Shown piece after piece: positions 14,011 through 24,744 of a stretch of DNA of 64,000 nt. The DNA lies in the NCBI GenBank assembly GCA_031002005.1, contig JARYHS010009186.1, positions 182,368,437 to 182,432,436 on the forward strand, in the 5' to 3' direction. The stretch comes from Vandiemenella viatica (taxonomy: Eukaryota; Arthropoda; Insecta; Orthoptera; Morabidae). Made by a program: the position numbers and the translations under genes. The notes beneath the pieces were generated by a model. That model made no database searches. It was given only the letters and a program-made list of their open reading frames with translations, and was not told the DNA's origin. Within the stretch, counting starts at the first letter, position 1. Every line of letters begins with the position of its first letter.

Positions 14011-14139
14011 ACATCCTTTTTAACAGACGTAAGATAATGTTGCAACCAAACCACTTGTTTTATTCATCAGTGGTTGTACCATATACAGCAATGTCGAGGA
14101 TGTTTATAATGTATTATAGTCCTTGCCAAACGTTTCGCC

Positions 14140-14560
14140 ATACGTTTCACTGCTAATACCGAAGCTGAACTACTTTCGCCACCTCAGACCGATGCCAGCA
14201 GATAGGTCCCGCTAATGGGCCGGCGCTAGTGGCTGTAGAGGAGCCGCCTGCCAGTTAGTGGAGTGGCCCCTGCGCCGCCTTTGTTTGCGCCCGCTACGTG
14301 ATTACTGCCGCTGCCCGCCCTCTAATGAGGTTCACTGTGGCGGCGCCTCCTACCCCCTTAACTTTGTTATCGGGCCGGGGATGCCACGGGCCCTCTCAGG
14401 CATACGCTGGAGATAGCGCCCGCCCGCTTGCGACGCTGCTCAGGCCGGCTTCTGCGGCCGCCTACCCCGCCGCAGCGCCCTACCCTCCCCCATAACTGCT
14501 AAACGAGCGCGCCCGCCCACCCGGCAATTGCTAATTTCGCACAGCGCTATGTTTTAGGGC
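14140..14560. promoter_or_regulatory. CpG- and GC-rich island, possible host regulatory region
   Basis: An abrupt block of GC-rich, CpG-rich sequence in an AT-rich region, with motifs such as GCGGCCGC-like and CCCGCC-like strings. It holds a 65-codon frame at 14298-14495 rich in Ala and Pro, which is what GC-rich sequence yields by chance; I do not call it a gene. No copy of this block appears elsewhere in the window. It could be a promoter, a 5' non-coding exon or an enhancer of a host gene whose exons lie outside the window. That is inference. Confidence 0.4.
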
Positions 14561-14726
14561 CACTTCGTAATGCGGCTCTGCTCCAGCCCCAGAAAAACTT
14601 TGCACATCAGCGTAATTCTTCAGCGGCCCTCGCAGCATGTTAACCGTTTATCTGTTTTACACCAGAACAGAAAAAAAATATTCGTGCAATCAACCAGAAC
14701 AGCAGAAGATATTATAAAAATTGCTT

Positions 14727-15085
14727 TTGGCAGGCGTCATGTTTGTAAAATTCGACTTACTCTTGCGGATTTAGCTCTGTTTAAATGAAGTTGTTATTAC
14801 TAACGTTTCGGCACTTAGCCTGGGGTCTTGCTCGAGGTTAGTTCGGGATGATTTACCCCCCGCCGATGGCTGGTTACACCACCTCGTCGGAAGTGCAACA
14901 GTTTCGCTAGTGGAAAACAAAACAATTCGCCTAACGTGCAGGTGAACAACGAGATGGTGTAAATAGCCATCAGCAGTGGATATATCAGCTTGAGATAGCC
15001 CTGATGAAGGTGAAGGTTATTTGACGAAACGTTGGCAGTAACAACAGCCATAAACCCGAAAATGTAAGGGTAATATTGAAAAGCG
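14727..15085 (+). repeat. Repeat family D, longer copy
   Basis: The left end (TCATGTTTGTAAAATTCGAC and following) aligns with 22763 onward, and the right part (TTGGCAGTAACAACA, then a short A-rich tract) aligns with 22886-22900 and beyond. The ends are weakly inverted relative to one another, as in the shorter copy. The interior here is longer and contains no domain. A DNA-transposon-derived (MITE-like) origin is plausible but not shown. Confidence 0.5.
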
Positions 15086-15096
15086 GAAGATATCAC

Positions 15097-15108
15097 CTGT
15101 TACATACC
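15097..15108. repeat. 12-bp target duplication, left
   Basis: CTGTTACATACC, exact match to 15333-15344 flanking the SINE-A insertion. Confidence 0.9.
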
Positions 15109-15332
15109 GTATGGCTTTACGCCTCGTCGACGTCGTAGAGGCGGGATGGTGAAGGGGACAAGGAACGGAAAGGAATTCGGCAATGGCCTTTTGAAGGAAG
15201 CATCCCGGCATTCGCCTGGAATGTTTTGTCGAAACCATGTAAAACCCAAATCTGGATGTCCGGACGGGGATTCGAACCGGCGTCCTCCCGAATGCAATGC
15301 CAGAGCGTTAACCACTCACCCACCACGCTCGG
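15109..15332 (-). mobile_element. SINE-A copy 1, full-length, with target duplications
   Basis: Reference copy for the main SINE family in this window. On the minus strand it begins with a tRNA-like head (CCGAGCGTGGTGGGTGAGTG, box-A-like; GGTTCGAATCC, box B) and runs through the conserved body GGGATGCTTCCTTC, AAAAGGCCATTGCC, GAATTCC to a GTCGACGAGGCGTAAAGCCA tail. It is flanked by an exact 12-bp duplication, CTGTTACATACC, at 15097-15108 and 15333-15344, the hallmark of LINE-mediated retroposition. Transcription would be by RNA polymerase III from the internal promoter. Open frames crossing it on both strands are spurious. Confidence 0.9.
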
Positions 15333-15344
15333 CTGTTACATACC
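15333..15344. repeat. 12-bp target duplication, right
   Basis: CTGTTACATACC, exact match to 15097-15108. Confidence 0.9.
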
Positions 15345-15728
15345 AAAGTATTTTAAGCTTTCTGTTATTCCGATACGCTCTAGGAATAAAATTGATTTTT
15401 TTTGTGTGCTTAAAGACAGAATTTGTAACAAAACGTTGCTTGCAGAGGAACGAGGTAATGTACAGGGAGCAATCAAACCTCTGACGATGTGTGGGGTATA
15501 TGCAGACTTGAACTGGCAGTCATGAACAATATCTCATCTATTATCTCAGCATCTATTAATACGTAATTTTGTGTTAAAAAAGATAAAAATTGGTTTAAAG
15601 GCCTTTGTTGCATATTCAGATCTCCGTAATTTATTGCGAGACTTGGCCATTATATTGGAGGAGCTGTGATCAACACCAATTCTGTGGCTTAACCCAGGTG
15701 TTTCCTTTGTGCCAGCCATAATATAGCA

Positions 15729-15805
15729 AGCTGAGTTTATTTATTTATTTATTTATTTATTAATAAATAAAATAAATAAAATAAATAAATAAAAGCTGAG
15801 TTTAT
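15729..15805. repeat. TTTA/TAAA microsatellite forming a palindrome, with flanking direct repeats
   Basis: A TTTA array runs directly into a TAAA/AAATA array, so the stretch can fold on itself. It is bounded by an exact 12-bp direct repeat, AGCTGAGTTTAT, at 15729-15740 and 15794-15805. It could be a duplicated microsatellite edge or the scar of a small insertion. Confidence 0.8.
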
Positions 15806-16559
15806 CTGCGGCGCCGTTTTAGACTTTAGTCTTCGAGAAAACATCTACGAATTAATCGGAATTTGGTCCTTGGAGCTCCAGTTTGTAATTAGCTTTTCTA
15901 CTAATACATCATCTTACAGAGGAAACATAAACTTCCAAATATTGTTCTCTGAATGGTCTCAGAAAAAACTGGTACTAACTATTTCATGGTAATTTAAAAT
16001 TCTGTCATATTACCAAGAGGACAAGCATCAATAAGATCTTAGAATGCATCAAACTTCAATTCGTATGTATGATACCATTGTTAGCAAACGTGATAGGCAG
16101 AGTAATTTGTGTCTTTCTTACAAGGAAAACAGACTTGGCTAATTAGAAAGCTGGTTCACCACGTAATTAATGTCGCTAAGTGATTTAAATAATTTTTGAA
16201 ATATTTTACGGTAGAAAAATATGTTTGTTACATTCATTTATAATAGCGGAAAATCGTATTTAGGGGTGTAACAGCTACCAAATATAGGATTAGATGTGAA
16301 AAATTTCGTTCGTTCAAATATAAAAACAATTAAATTTCGACGAAACAAATTTTTTGAACCAGATTGTTTAGGAAATTCTACCAAACAATAACAACTGAAA
16401 ATTACATGTTACGGGGTGTGTAAGTATTTGGGATATGTTTAGCATCTTCCCACTAAATGTCAACCTCTCCTTCACGTGGTGCACCCAGTTTTCAAGGACG
16501 AGGCTCTGGAGGCTCAAAGTTTCCCAGTAAAAGGAGTCACCCACTGCTTGCATAGGGTC
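15806..16559. other. AT-rich sequence, nothing recognised
   Basis: No open frame, repeat or RNA gene could be supported here. Confidence 0.5.
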
Positions 16560-16570
16560 TCCTGAAAGGA

Positions 16571-16699
16571 TTTTTTTTTAACTTATGGCTTTACGCCTCA
16601 TCGACATCGAGGTCATTAGAGGCTGGATGGGACTGGGGAAAAGGAACGGGAAGTAATTCGGCCATGGCCCTTTTGAAGAAAGCATCCCAGCATTCGACT
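16571..16699 (-). mobile_element. SINE-A copy 2, 5'-truncated, with target duplications
   Basis: Contains only the body and tail of SINE-A; the tRNA head is missing, as expected when reverse transcription stops early. On the plus strand the left edge is a T-run (poly(A) on the minus strand), followed by the GGCTTTACGCCTCATCGAC tail. An exact 11-bp duplication, TCCTGAAAGGA, flanks it at 16560-16570 and 16700-16710. Confidence 0.85.
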
Positions 16700-17099
16700 T
16701 CCTGAAAGGAGGACGGAAGAGCGAGGCGTGGTCTTGGGCACCCTCTTGCCCTTGTGGTTGGAAACGGCTCCTAAAGGTGGATGAATTGGAAATGATAAAC
16801 GGCATCGGGATGCAGAACAAACTGTGTCTCCTGAGAATATGTAATCCTCTCAAATTTCTTCTTAGGTAAAATATTCCGGAAATATAAAAAATCCCGCATC
16901 TGATCTTCAGGTGGAAAGCGATAGTGGGAGAAGGTAAAGAGGAGAATAATATAGGAAACTTTGGTTTAGGAAAAAGAAGTGAGGTTGTTAGAATTTGGTG
17001 AAAAATATAAACTAGTCGCGACGAACTCACTATTTAAGAATCATGCACGATAGACTGGTAGATGTCAGCTAGATTATATCATGGTCAAACAGAGTTTCA

Positions 17100-18910
17100 G
17101 GAATCAAGTTATAGACTGTAAAGCATACCGAGTGGCAAACGTAGACACTGAGAACGATCTGATAGTTATGAAGTACAGACATCTTAGAAATCAAATGAAT
17201 AGGAAATGCAGATGAGCAAACGAAAAGTGCAAGGAAAGTGCGAAGATGTATAAAATAATATGGTCGTAAGTAAACTAGATGTTGCCTTTGGAATGATCAA
17301 ACAAAATTATGAAAAAAATGAAGAAAAGCTGTATAAACATTAAAGCTGCTGACTGGTAGCCTCTTTCAGACTCAAAAGCTAGAGTCGACCGATGGCAGGA
17401 ATACATATGTATGGTGGGGATGATTGAAACAACAATGTACTGGAAAAAGGAGACGATGTCAACATTGATGACTTAGGAGATCTTGTTTTAAGGACAGAAT
17501 TTGACAGACATTTGAAAGATCTTAATTCAAATAACGCAGTTAGAATTGATGAGATTCCTGCAGAATTTCTGAAATCTATAAGAGAGATAAAAATCCAAGT
17601 ATTATTCAAACAGATATCAAACAATTATAAAACAGGAGAGATTCCAAATGATTTTAATAAAAGTATCATCTTCACACTTCAGAAATAAGCACAAGCTGAC
17701 AAATGTGAGAATTATCGCACCATTAGTCCAACGTCAGATGCTTCGTAATTACTGACCAGGATAATATACAAAGGAATAAAATGAATAGTAGAACAGATAA
17801 TAGGTGAATATCAGTTTGGGGTTAAGAAAAACCGCGCTACAAGTGAAGCAATTTTGACTTTAAGATTAATACTAAAAGTGTTGATCAAGGAAAACAAAAA
17901 TACTTTCATGACGTTTGTTGATTTAGAAAAAGCTTTTGATAATGTTAGATGCTACAATATGTACAAATTTTTAAAGAAGTCATATGTAAAATATCGAGAT
18001 AGAAGAATACTTTATAATCAGTATAAGAATAAAGTGGCTATACAAATGTAGAGAATCATGTGAGACATGGATCAGTTAAAGAGGTTGTGAGACAATGTTG
18101 TAGCCTATTGCCATTAATATACATTTTGTATTTAGAGGAAGCAATAAAGGAAGTAACAGAAAAATTTGAATGTGGCGGAAGTATTCGAGAAAAAAAAGGA
18201 CTGATAATGCTACAATTTGCTGATAACATTGTCGTGTAAACAGAACAGACTGAGGATACTTAGAAGCTACTGACTGTCATGAATAAAGAGCAAAAAGAAG
18301 ATTTTGGACTAAATATAAACCAAAGCAACACAAAAGTGACGAACTGTAGTAAAAATGATAGCAGTAATAGTGGATTAAAGATAAAAATAGGATCGAATGC
18401 GATAAAAGAAGTAAATGAATTCTGATAATTATGAAGTAAAATTACAACTGATGACAGATGCAGGAATGATGTTAAAAGCAGAATAGAACTTTCATGAAAA
18501 AGATAAAGCTTTTAGTTTCAAATATTGATGTAAGAGAAAGAACTTTTTAAAAATCTATGTATGGAGTATAGCTCTTTATGATAGCGAAATGTGTTTTAGG
18601 AATACCAGAAAAAAGGAAAATTGAGGTATTTGAAATGTGGTACTATAGAAGTATGCTAAAAATTAAGTGGACTGATAAATTACGAAATAAATGTGTTTTG
18701 GAAATGATGGGTGAGAAAAGAAGCTTGTGGAATAGCCTGAGAGAAAGAGGAGACAGGATGGTGGGTCACATTTTAAAACATGTGGTAATGGTTAATTTGT
18801 AAAAGGTGTGAACAATCGGTGTAGAGATTAGAATACATATGGAATGTAATGGTAGATATAGGTTGTAAGGGGAAAGTGGAGATGAAGAGGTTATCACATG
18901 ATAGGAAGAC
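17100..18910 (+). pseudogene. Decayed non-LTR retrotransposon (LINE) reverse transcriptase
   Basis: Stop codons and frameshifts break this into pieces, but the order of motifs on the plus strand is that of a LINE reverse transcriptase. From about 17500 come LNSNNAVRIDEIPAEFLKS (substrate-grip region), then YQFGVKKNRATSEAI near 17810, then FVDLEKAFDNV at about 17911-17946, which holds the first catalytic aspartate. The second catalytic box reads FADN at 18216-18227 where active enzymes have FADD. A carboxy-terminal region similar to LINE C-termini (RMLKIKWTDKL-like in a broken frame) follows at 18650-18800. The 5' end, including the endonuclease, is missing or unrecognisable. The clade is not assigned. 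Confidence 0.75.
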
Positions 18911-19816
18911 ATGGATTTCAACGAAATCGATTATTTTTGCATTCAAAACAATAAAATTTTCAAATTGGCTTATGTGTTGAATCGATTTATTGTGATTTTT
19001 TTTTTAAAAACGCGATATGAACAAGGTTTTTATTTGCATCAATCAGTAACAAACATTTTTCAGTTAGTATTTTCATTTTTCCGGCGCTAATTTTAAATTA
19101 TTTTTAAAAAATCAATTTTTATCAAGGAAATCATTAGAAACATATTTAGATCTTTGGTTTACTTTTCAATATCATTATTAGCTGGCCATCCTAATTCAGT
19201 AATGGTGGAATATAATCAAGGAAATATCCGAGCATGTTATCTTGTTAGATAGCCGAGACAGTTGTCTTTAAAAGGGAAAAGCAAAGTTAACGGCAACGGC
19301 AATGAGCTAAGAGTGTACGAGATAATGTTAAAAAGTGGTAACACTTGTTTATCGGATAAAAGATGTGGGATAGTAGGAACGATTTAGACAAAGAAATTTG
19401 TCCGGGTAATGCAGCGTTACTTTAATCTTCACAGAATTCTTGGTAGACATTGTGTGAACTTCCTCAGTACAAGACTGAGCTGAGCTTCCGTGAACTGGGC
19501 GCTGGGTTGTGAGGCACTTCTCCTAGCATTCGACTAGTCCACCTGCTGCCCAGCCAGGGAATGGAGCAATCAGGAAATGGATCTGGAGAAGACAAGGACT
19601 ATCTAGTGCTTAAGGGTTCTCCAACAAATACGCCTGGAATCATTACTTCAAATTCTGCTATCATTTTTTGTCCAGTGGCAGAAATTGAAGAAACTTAATA
19701 AAATTTACACGTTATTAATTTATTCAGTGTATTTGTTAACAAGACAAATACAATGTGAGGCACATAAGCAACATATTTTGGCAAAAGAAGGTAAAGGCAG
19801 TGGGTTTTCGAAGCTT
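18911..19816. other. AT-rich sequence, nothing recognised
   Basis: No supported gene or repeat. A modestly GC-richer part at about 19490-19570 has no clear identity. Confidence 0.5.
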
Positions 19817-20074
19817 CCAAGCCGTATTCCCGTAGGGTTAGCGGAGGTAGAGCTCTGAATCCCTGTTTCCTGACCGCAGCAACTAGAGTGGATGTGGCGT
19901 GGTCACCGACGCAGCCCGGCCCTTTTTCTTTACGTTCCCGCGCAGTTTCCCCCACGATCCTCGTTTGACAGCAGGCTGAGTAGTTCTGGGGGACCGTTCC
20001 GGACGTTCAGCTTCGACGAAAGATCCTCGGCTTCATCCGTGGCGTAGTCAGACTTTCTACCGCCTGAACCCAAC
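19817..20074 (-). mobile_element. SINE-B copy 2
   Basis: Collinear with 5275-5519: shared blocks include CCCGTAGG, CGGAGGTAGAG, AGAGTGGATGTG, AGCAGGCTGAGT and GATCCTCGGC. The tRNA-like head at the right end is more eroded than in copy 1, so this looks like the older or more mutated copy. No target duplication was found. Confidence 0.65.
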
Positions 20075-20504
20075 ATATTAGAATACTCTGAAATCATTCA
20101 GTGACCCATACATCATTATACTGAAACGGGAATCAGCAATCAACACATAGATCCACCACCCGATATATGTTTTCAGCACTGTTTCTGAAACAGACAGTTG
20201 GATGAAGCAGCCGTTAAGCTGCTAAAGAGAAATGAATAAAATAAAAATGGAAACTAGTTGGAATCATTCAAATAACTTAATGCATATTCGGTTTATAGTC
20301 TATTTAACATTCCTAATATATGTTGGTTATGCATGATACAATCTTGGTGGCAAAGCTGAAGGTAATTACTCCACTGTAACAGCCTTTTTGGAAAATTTAA
20401 CTGGAGATGGTTTCCTCTTGTTGTGATGTAAGTGTATGCACATTTTGCCGTTTTGTGTTGATGACTGTAGCGTATGTAGTCTATTTTCAGTTCAGTGTGT
20501 TGTT

Positions 20505-20790
20505 TGAACTATGAATGAATGAAAGACGAAGGAAGGGAGGCGGTGAAAATTGGTGTCTAATCTTTCAAGCCTTTTCTTCTAAAAGACACTAAGAAGGTTA
20601 ACGTCCCCATTCTACGGATGGGTTACCTGCAACAGTGTAGTATGCTCTCCACCAATACGAAGTGCGGAGACGGTTAAGGTTTAACGCAGGATCTGCTGAC
20701 ATGCCCTGGAGACCAAGTCCTGATGATAGAAATTTCTTTCATCTCCCGGACTTCAGTCGTCAAACTCCAACAAGGGGTGGTGTCATCTAC
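20505..20790 (+). repeat. Repeat family E, copy 1
   Basis: Shares an ordered set of short blocks with 35325-35612: a GGTGAAA-containing start, a CCCCAT(T/C) block, a CAACAGTG block, then GTATGC-CTC-CCA, ACGCACTGCGGAGA-like, and a TGATGATAGAAATTTCTTTCATC-like block. The similarity is moderate and was aligned by eye. The type of element is unknown. Confidence 0.45.
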
Positions 20791-22749
20791 GTTAATATCC
20801 ATATATATGATCTGAGTTACAGTTAAGAGTTAATTTTTTTATAGTAAACTCTACTAAAAATCATGTATATCCGGAATACATAATATTTACTTTTCCTCAG
20901 CCCGTTGTATAGTCTGTGAATGTAGGCTACATTGCAGTTTCTATAGTTCTAACAATTAGAATACTAATTACTTACCTTGGTGAGAAGAAGATTTGTTAAA
21001 AAAAGTCGCCAATATTCAGTTACATGTTCGTGATCAACTGCTAAATACACTAACTGAAATCTACCGGAATCAGATACAAATCGTGTAGTTGACTTACGAG
21101 GCAATATTTTCTTGGCACGGTATCCGCCGCTCTTTGGGCAGCTGTTCAGGCGAAGAGGTCGTTAAGCCATCCACTTGCCGCAAACCGAGGCGTGCCCTTT
21201 GCCATTAGCGACTACGGCGCCTGTGCGCCTGTTAGGTAGGCAGACTGGTGCTACAGATAACTCTCCTACTAGATGAAGAGTAACAGCGGCAGAGCCAAGA
21301 AACAACACCCAACAAGAAGAGCTCCCTCACTGTCTGTGTATTAATAAATGCAAATATTTTGCGCTGTTTTGCTCATTAAATTTAATCACTCATTTAGACG
21401 TTAGTGAAGCTCGTGAGCTGCATAGTGTCTTTGAGTAGCAGGGTTGGCTTTTTAAGTGCTTTAATCATAGAACGAAATGGTTTTTATCTACCTATTTGTA
21501 TCTGTATGATAAAATAAGTAAAACGATTTTGTATTAAAATGTGTATTGAGTATAATACTATACGTCCTTTTTTGTTTGCGCCAAGGCTAAACCCTTTTCA
21601 ATCACATTTAGATAAAACAAATACGAGAGTTAAACTATGTGTATTGTTTTTGAATCGCAGAGAAGAAAGGAACTTCCACAGAATTGAAGCTATGACAGTG
21701 AAGTATTTTGTTCCTTCCTTTTAAAAATAAATCAATAATAAGGCTGCAAACAATTAAATTTATATTTCTGTAATTAGTTATATATTTGTCTGTTTGCTTC
21801 GAAATTTATAGGCTACAGGGCAGATGTAAATCTTCCTCACGGTGGCATCGATAAATTTTTGACTAAACAAAAATCATATAGTTTATTTTTTCCTGAAATT
21901 CTAAAATTTACGACTTAAAATATAGTGGCATTTTAAATATTAATAGATAGGAGTCTTTTTTGTTAGTTACCATGTTAAATTAAATTAAAAACATAAAATG
22001 ATTCAAATCTAATATGAATTTTCATCAATTTTGAGTTAAATTTTTTAAAGTTTTTCTGCTGTTTATGTTTGTGTGCATCTACCAGATGCCTTGCAAGGAA
22101 CCACGTATATACTGCTTTATAATGAATAATTCATATGTGAAATTATTTGGAGTCAAAACCATTTTAAACAAACCGCATTACATTTTCGAAGTTACTTTGT
22201 ATTTGTGTTTTAGAAGGTGTCAGAACTTGTTTAACGACAAAAATCATGTTTCGTTTAAAGTTTAGCGTGTTTTTAAGGAAGAAAAGTACAAGATAAATTT
22301 TAATTGTGACTCGTTTCCCATGTAATAAAATAAATACAATTATTAGCTGAACAAGAACAATTTTAGTGCTTGGAATTTATAATTAGTCTGCATCTAATGG
22401 CAGGTTTCTATTGACGAGGTGTTGTAGTAAACACTAAGCTGCAAGTAATGAAGTCTTCACGGGTGTACCGCCGGATTGTGTTTTCAAGAATTCATTGCAA
22501 GCATACGCGGAGAAAGTCTCCGTTTTTACACCGAGCTGCAAGTATTTCGGAACGGTTAGTTCTCATGCCGAAACAAACCATCCAGTAAATCTTCTTTCCT
22601 TAAGTTACTATAAAGAACTTGGGTTCTTCTGTGCTTGAAGTGTATTTAAAGAAGACCTTTACAGAAAAATTTAAGCAGAATACATTAAAATTTATAACAT
22701 ATTTTCTTAAAATGTTCCTGGAGAATCAGAATGATATTTTTGATATTTT
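20791..22749. other. AT-rich sequence, no supported gene
   Basis: One GC-richer patch lies at about 21110-21310. Two short plus-strand frames (21539-21724, 22065-22265) have no recognisable domain. Confidence 0.5.
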
Positions 22750-22940
22750 AAGCTTTTAACAGTCGTCATGTTAGTAAAATTCCACTTACTTTTTCGGGTT
22801 TAACGCTGCTTCAACTGTGTTGTCACAAGGAATAAATCAACTCGAAACAATTCTGATGAAGGTACCCGGTTTGGTACCGAAACTTTGGCAGTAACAACAT
22901 CGTTACTCGCAAAAAGTAAGTGGAATTTTACTAGAATGGT
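22750..22940 (+). repeat. Repeat family D, short copy with terminal inverted repeat
   Basis: The stretch at 22773-22796 (AGTAAAATTCCACTTACTTT and on) is inverted almost perfectly at 22909-22932, giving a compact MITE-like structure. The left end, and the TTGGCAGTAACAACA block near 22886, align with 14727-15085. No open frame lies between the arms. Confidence 0.6.
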
Positions 22941-23464
22941 ATTTCATTACCGAAACAAACAAATCGATCAATTAAATGCCTATAAATGCAATGTTTGTTC
23001 TGTACGTTTATACGCTACCTATAATACTATAAAATAATTTAATGAATCCATAATGTATGCCAAAACAACTGTTTTTGTTTGTTTGTTTAGTTGTGTAATG
23101 CTTTCACCTCTCATCAGAGCACCATTAGTATCTAATCTGCGTTGAAATTTACAGTTGGCGTTAATAATTTATTGCAACAAATTTGATGCAACCCTGAAGT
23201 CGTAACATTTTCTGGTAGCTTGTTACACAAATTTCACATTATTAAGGCTAAGATATATATCTATATTCTTTCTCCAAACTGTGTTTCTGTTAGAGGCATC
23301 TGTTGAACTATTTCCAGCTAGTTGTCGTACAGTCTGCATTTTAAAACTCATTTGTCAGCCGTGGTAATTTGTTTTCTTGCTGTAACGGTTGTATTGACAG
23401 CGCCAGTTAAGTTTGTTTCCCCTTGTCTTCAAACGTTGCTGGGTACGAGTAATTATGCAAAGAG
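22941..23464. other. AT-rich sequence, nothing recognised
   Basis: Host flank of the LTR retrotransposon; no gene or repeat was seen. Confidence 0.5.
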
Positions 23465-23468
23465 GTAT
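23465..23468. repeat. 4-bp target duplication (GTAT), left
   Basis: GTAT directly abuts the left LTR and is repeated at 31324-31327 after the right LTR. Four to six bases is usual for Ty3/Gypsy integrases. Confidence 0.8.
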
Positions 23469-23720
23469 TGTAAGAAAGTTCGTTGATTAGTGATAAATTA
23501 ATGTCCTGGTGGTACTACTCAACACGACGTGTATTTCAGTCTTAATTAAATGTTCGTAAGATTACAGGTTTGATACCGTCAGGTCGCCAGTGGGGATTCC
23601 ACAACTAATACTAATAATTCATAGTCACTCACAAAATCAATCACGTAAACAGTTAGCAGTAGCAGTTAGCGGGAATTGCCAACACATAAATCACATAAAA
23701 GTTTACATTCAGAACACACA

Positions 23721-23726
23721 TTTATT
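23721..23726 (-). terminator. Polyadenylation signal in the 3' LTR
   Basis: AATAAA on the minus strand, followed directly by a GT-rich stretch (TGTGTGTTCTG). It lies downstream of the TATA-like motif, as required for an R region. The same site occurs at 30916-30921 in the other LTR. Confidence 0.55.
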
Positions 23727-23950
23727 GTCTGAATAAGCAGAAGAAATACGTCGCCGAAGTAACCACCAGTTACAAAGACTCGTGCTATCGGAACTTCTTT
23801 ACCAAAGCGTGCAAGATTCGAACCGAGCAGGTACAAGTAACATGTGGTGCCACTATCACAATCGTTTATCCGGAACACTGTTCTTGTTCTCATCCACCGA
23901 CACTCCAAATACTTCTTCAAATCACCGCACAAGTTAATGGAATAGTTATA

Positions 23951-23963
23951 AGCACTTTTTATA
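23951..23963 (-). promoter_or_regulatory. TATA-box-like motif in the LTR
   Basis: TATAAAAAGTGCT on the minus strand, about 165 bp into the LTR. In the 5' LTR the same motif is at 31146-31158, where it would drive the genomic transcript. A start about 25-30 bp downstream is inference. Confidence 0.5.
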
Positions 23964-24128
23964 ATATTCGTTCTCGCGGCATCGTTCTCAACAGTCGTCC
24001 ACTTTCGACATTCGCTTCCCGCGCGCCCGCCGCAAACTATATCTCTCTGCCATCTTGCTCTTACTGTCCAAAGATAATCTCTCGCAGACACCCCGCTCGA
24101 ATCGCGTCGGTTCGATTGCATCGTTACA

Positions 24129-24137
24129 CCCCCCTCG
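24129..24137 (-). other. Polypurine tract (plus-strand primer)
   Basis: On the minus strand the sequence just before the 3' LTR ends GAGGGGGG, directly abutting the TG of the LTR. This is the expected position and composition for the RNase-H-resistant primer of second-strand synthesis. Confidence 0.75.
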
Positions 24138-24744
24138 TTGGCTTTAAGGCGTAAGATACGGTTGACAAACGCGTATCCTTTCGCCGGACCCAACCTTACT
24201 AACATTTGAGAATTTTTTTTTCTCAAACCCTAAACAAATCTGGTGGTACTCGGCTAATTCATTTACAAAAATGGGTACATCATTAGAACAAAACATCAGA
24301 CCAAATACAACATCGAAGAAAACATCAAATACAAAAGTTAAACCTCACCAAAACACACCAGTCTCCTTGAGTTTACACAATATGGATATATGACAATAAA
24401 CACAAATGAAAACAAACTTGAAAATTATAGTCATTCAGTTTCCTCCGTAAAACACCGTGCCGTCCCTTTTTTTCTCACAAACCACAGGATACATTGATTA
24501 CAATTCCCTGCCTCGGGGCCACACTCCTATGATTCACTAACAGTACTGAAATCATTCTTCCACTCGAAGCCAGTCAAATCAGTAGGAAAATCCTCCCCAT
24601 GCTTACATTACCCTTTTGTGAACCCTTCTTTATTTTGAGAAAGAAGTAAGTTAAATGAAACCAACTAAGTCATGCCATATAGACAACACTAATCCGAAAA
24701 TGTGCAAATGCGGGAAGCATGGTGGCACCAAGAGGCGAGCCCTT
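24138..24744 (-). other. 3' untranslated region of the Gypsy element
   Basis: About 600 bp between the integrase stop and the polypurine tract. No frame with membrane segments or a furin-like site is seen, so there is no sign of an env gene. Confidence 0.6.

Larger units (their letters stand above)
23469..24128 (-). repeat. 3' LTR (left on the plus strand)
   Basis: 660 bp. It matches the other LTR base for base except at 24092 (C) against 31287 (T), by eye. A 186-codon frame (23666-24226) spans much of it and is discussed under rejected items. Confidence 0.97.

Noticed and set aside
14298..14495. 65-codon Ala/Pro-rich frame
   Set aside because: Expected from GC-rich composition of the CpG island; no start context or domain supports it.
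15146..15525. Two overlapping plus-strand frames of about 100 codons
   Set aside because: They start inside SINE-A copy 1 and have no domain; they are shadows of the repeat.
23666..24226. 186-codon minus-strand frame called as a gene
   Set aside because: It lies almost wholly in the LTR, is duplicated in the other LTR, and overlaps promoter- and polyadenylation-like motifs. Kept only as a finding.
24129..24744. Possible env gene after integrase
   Set aside because: Too short, no open frame with membrane segments or cleavage site.
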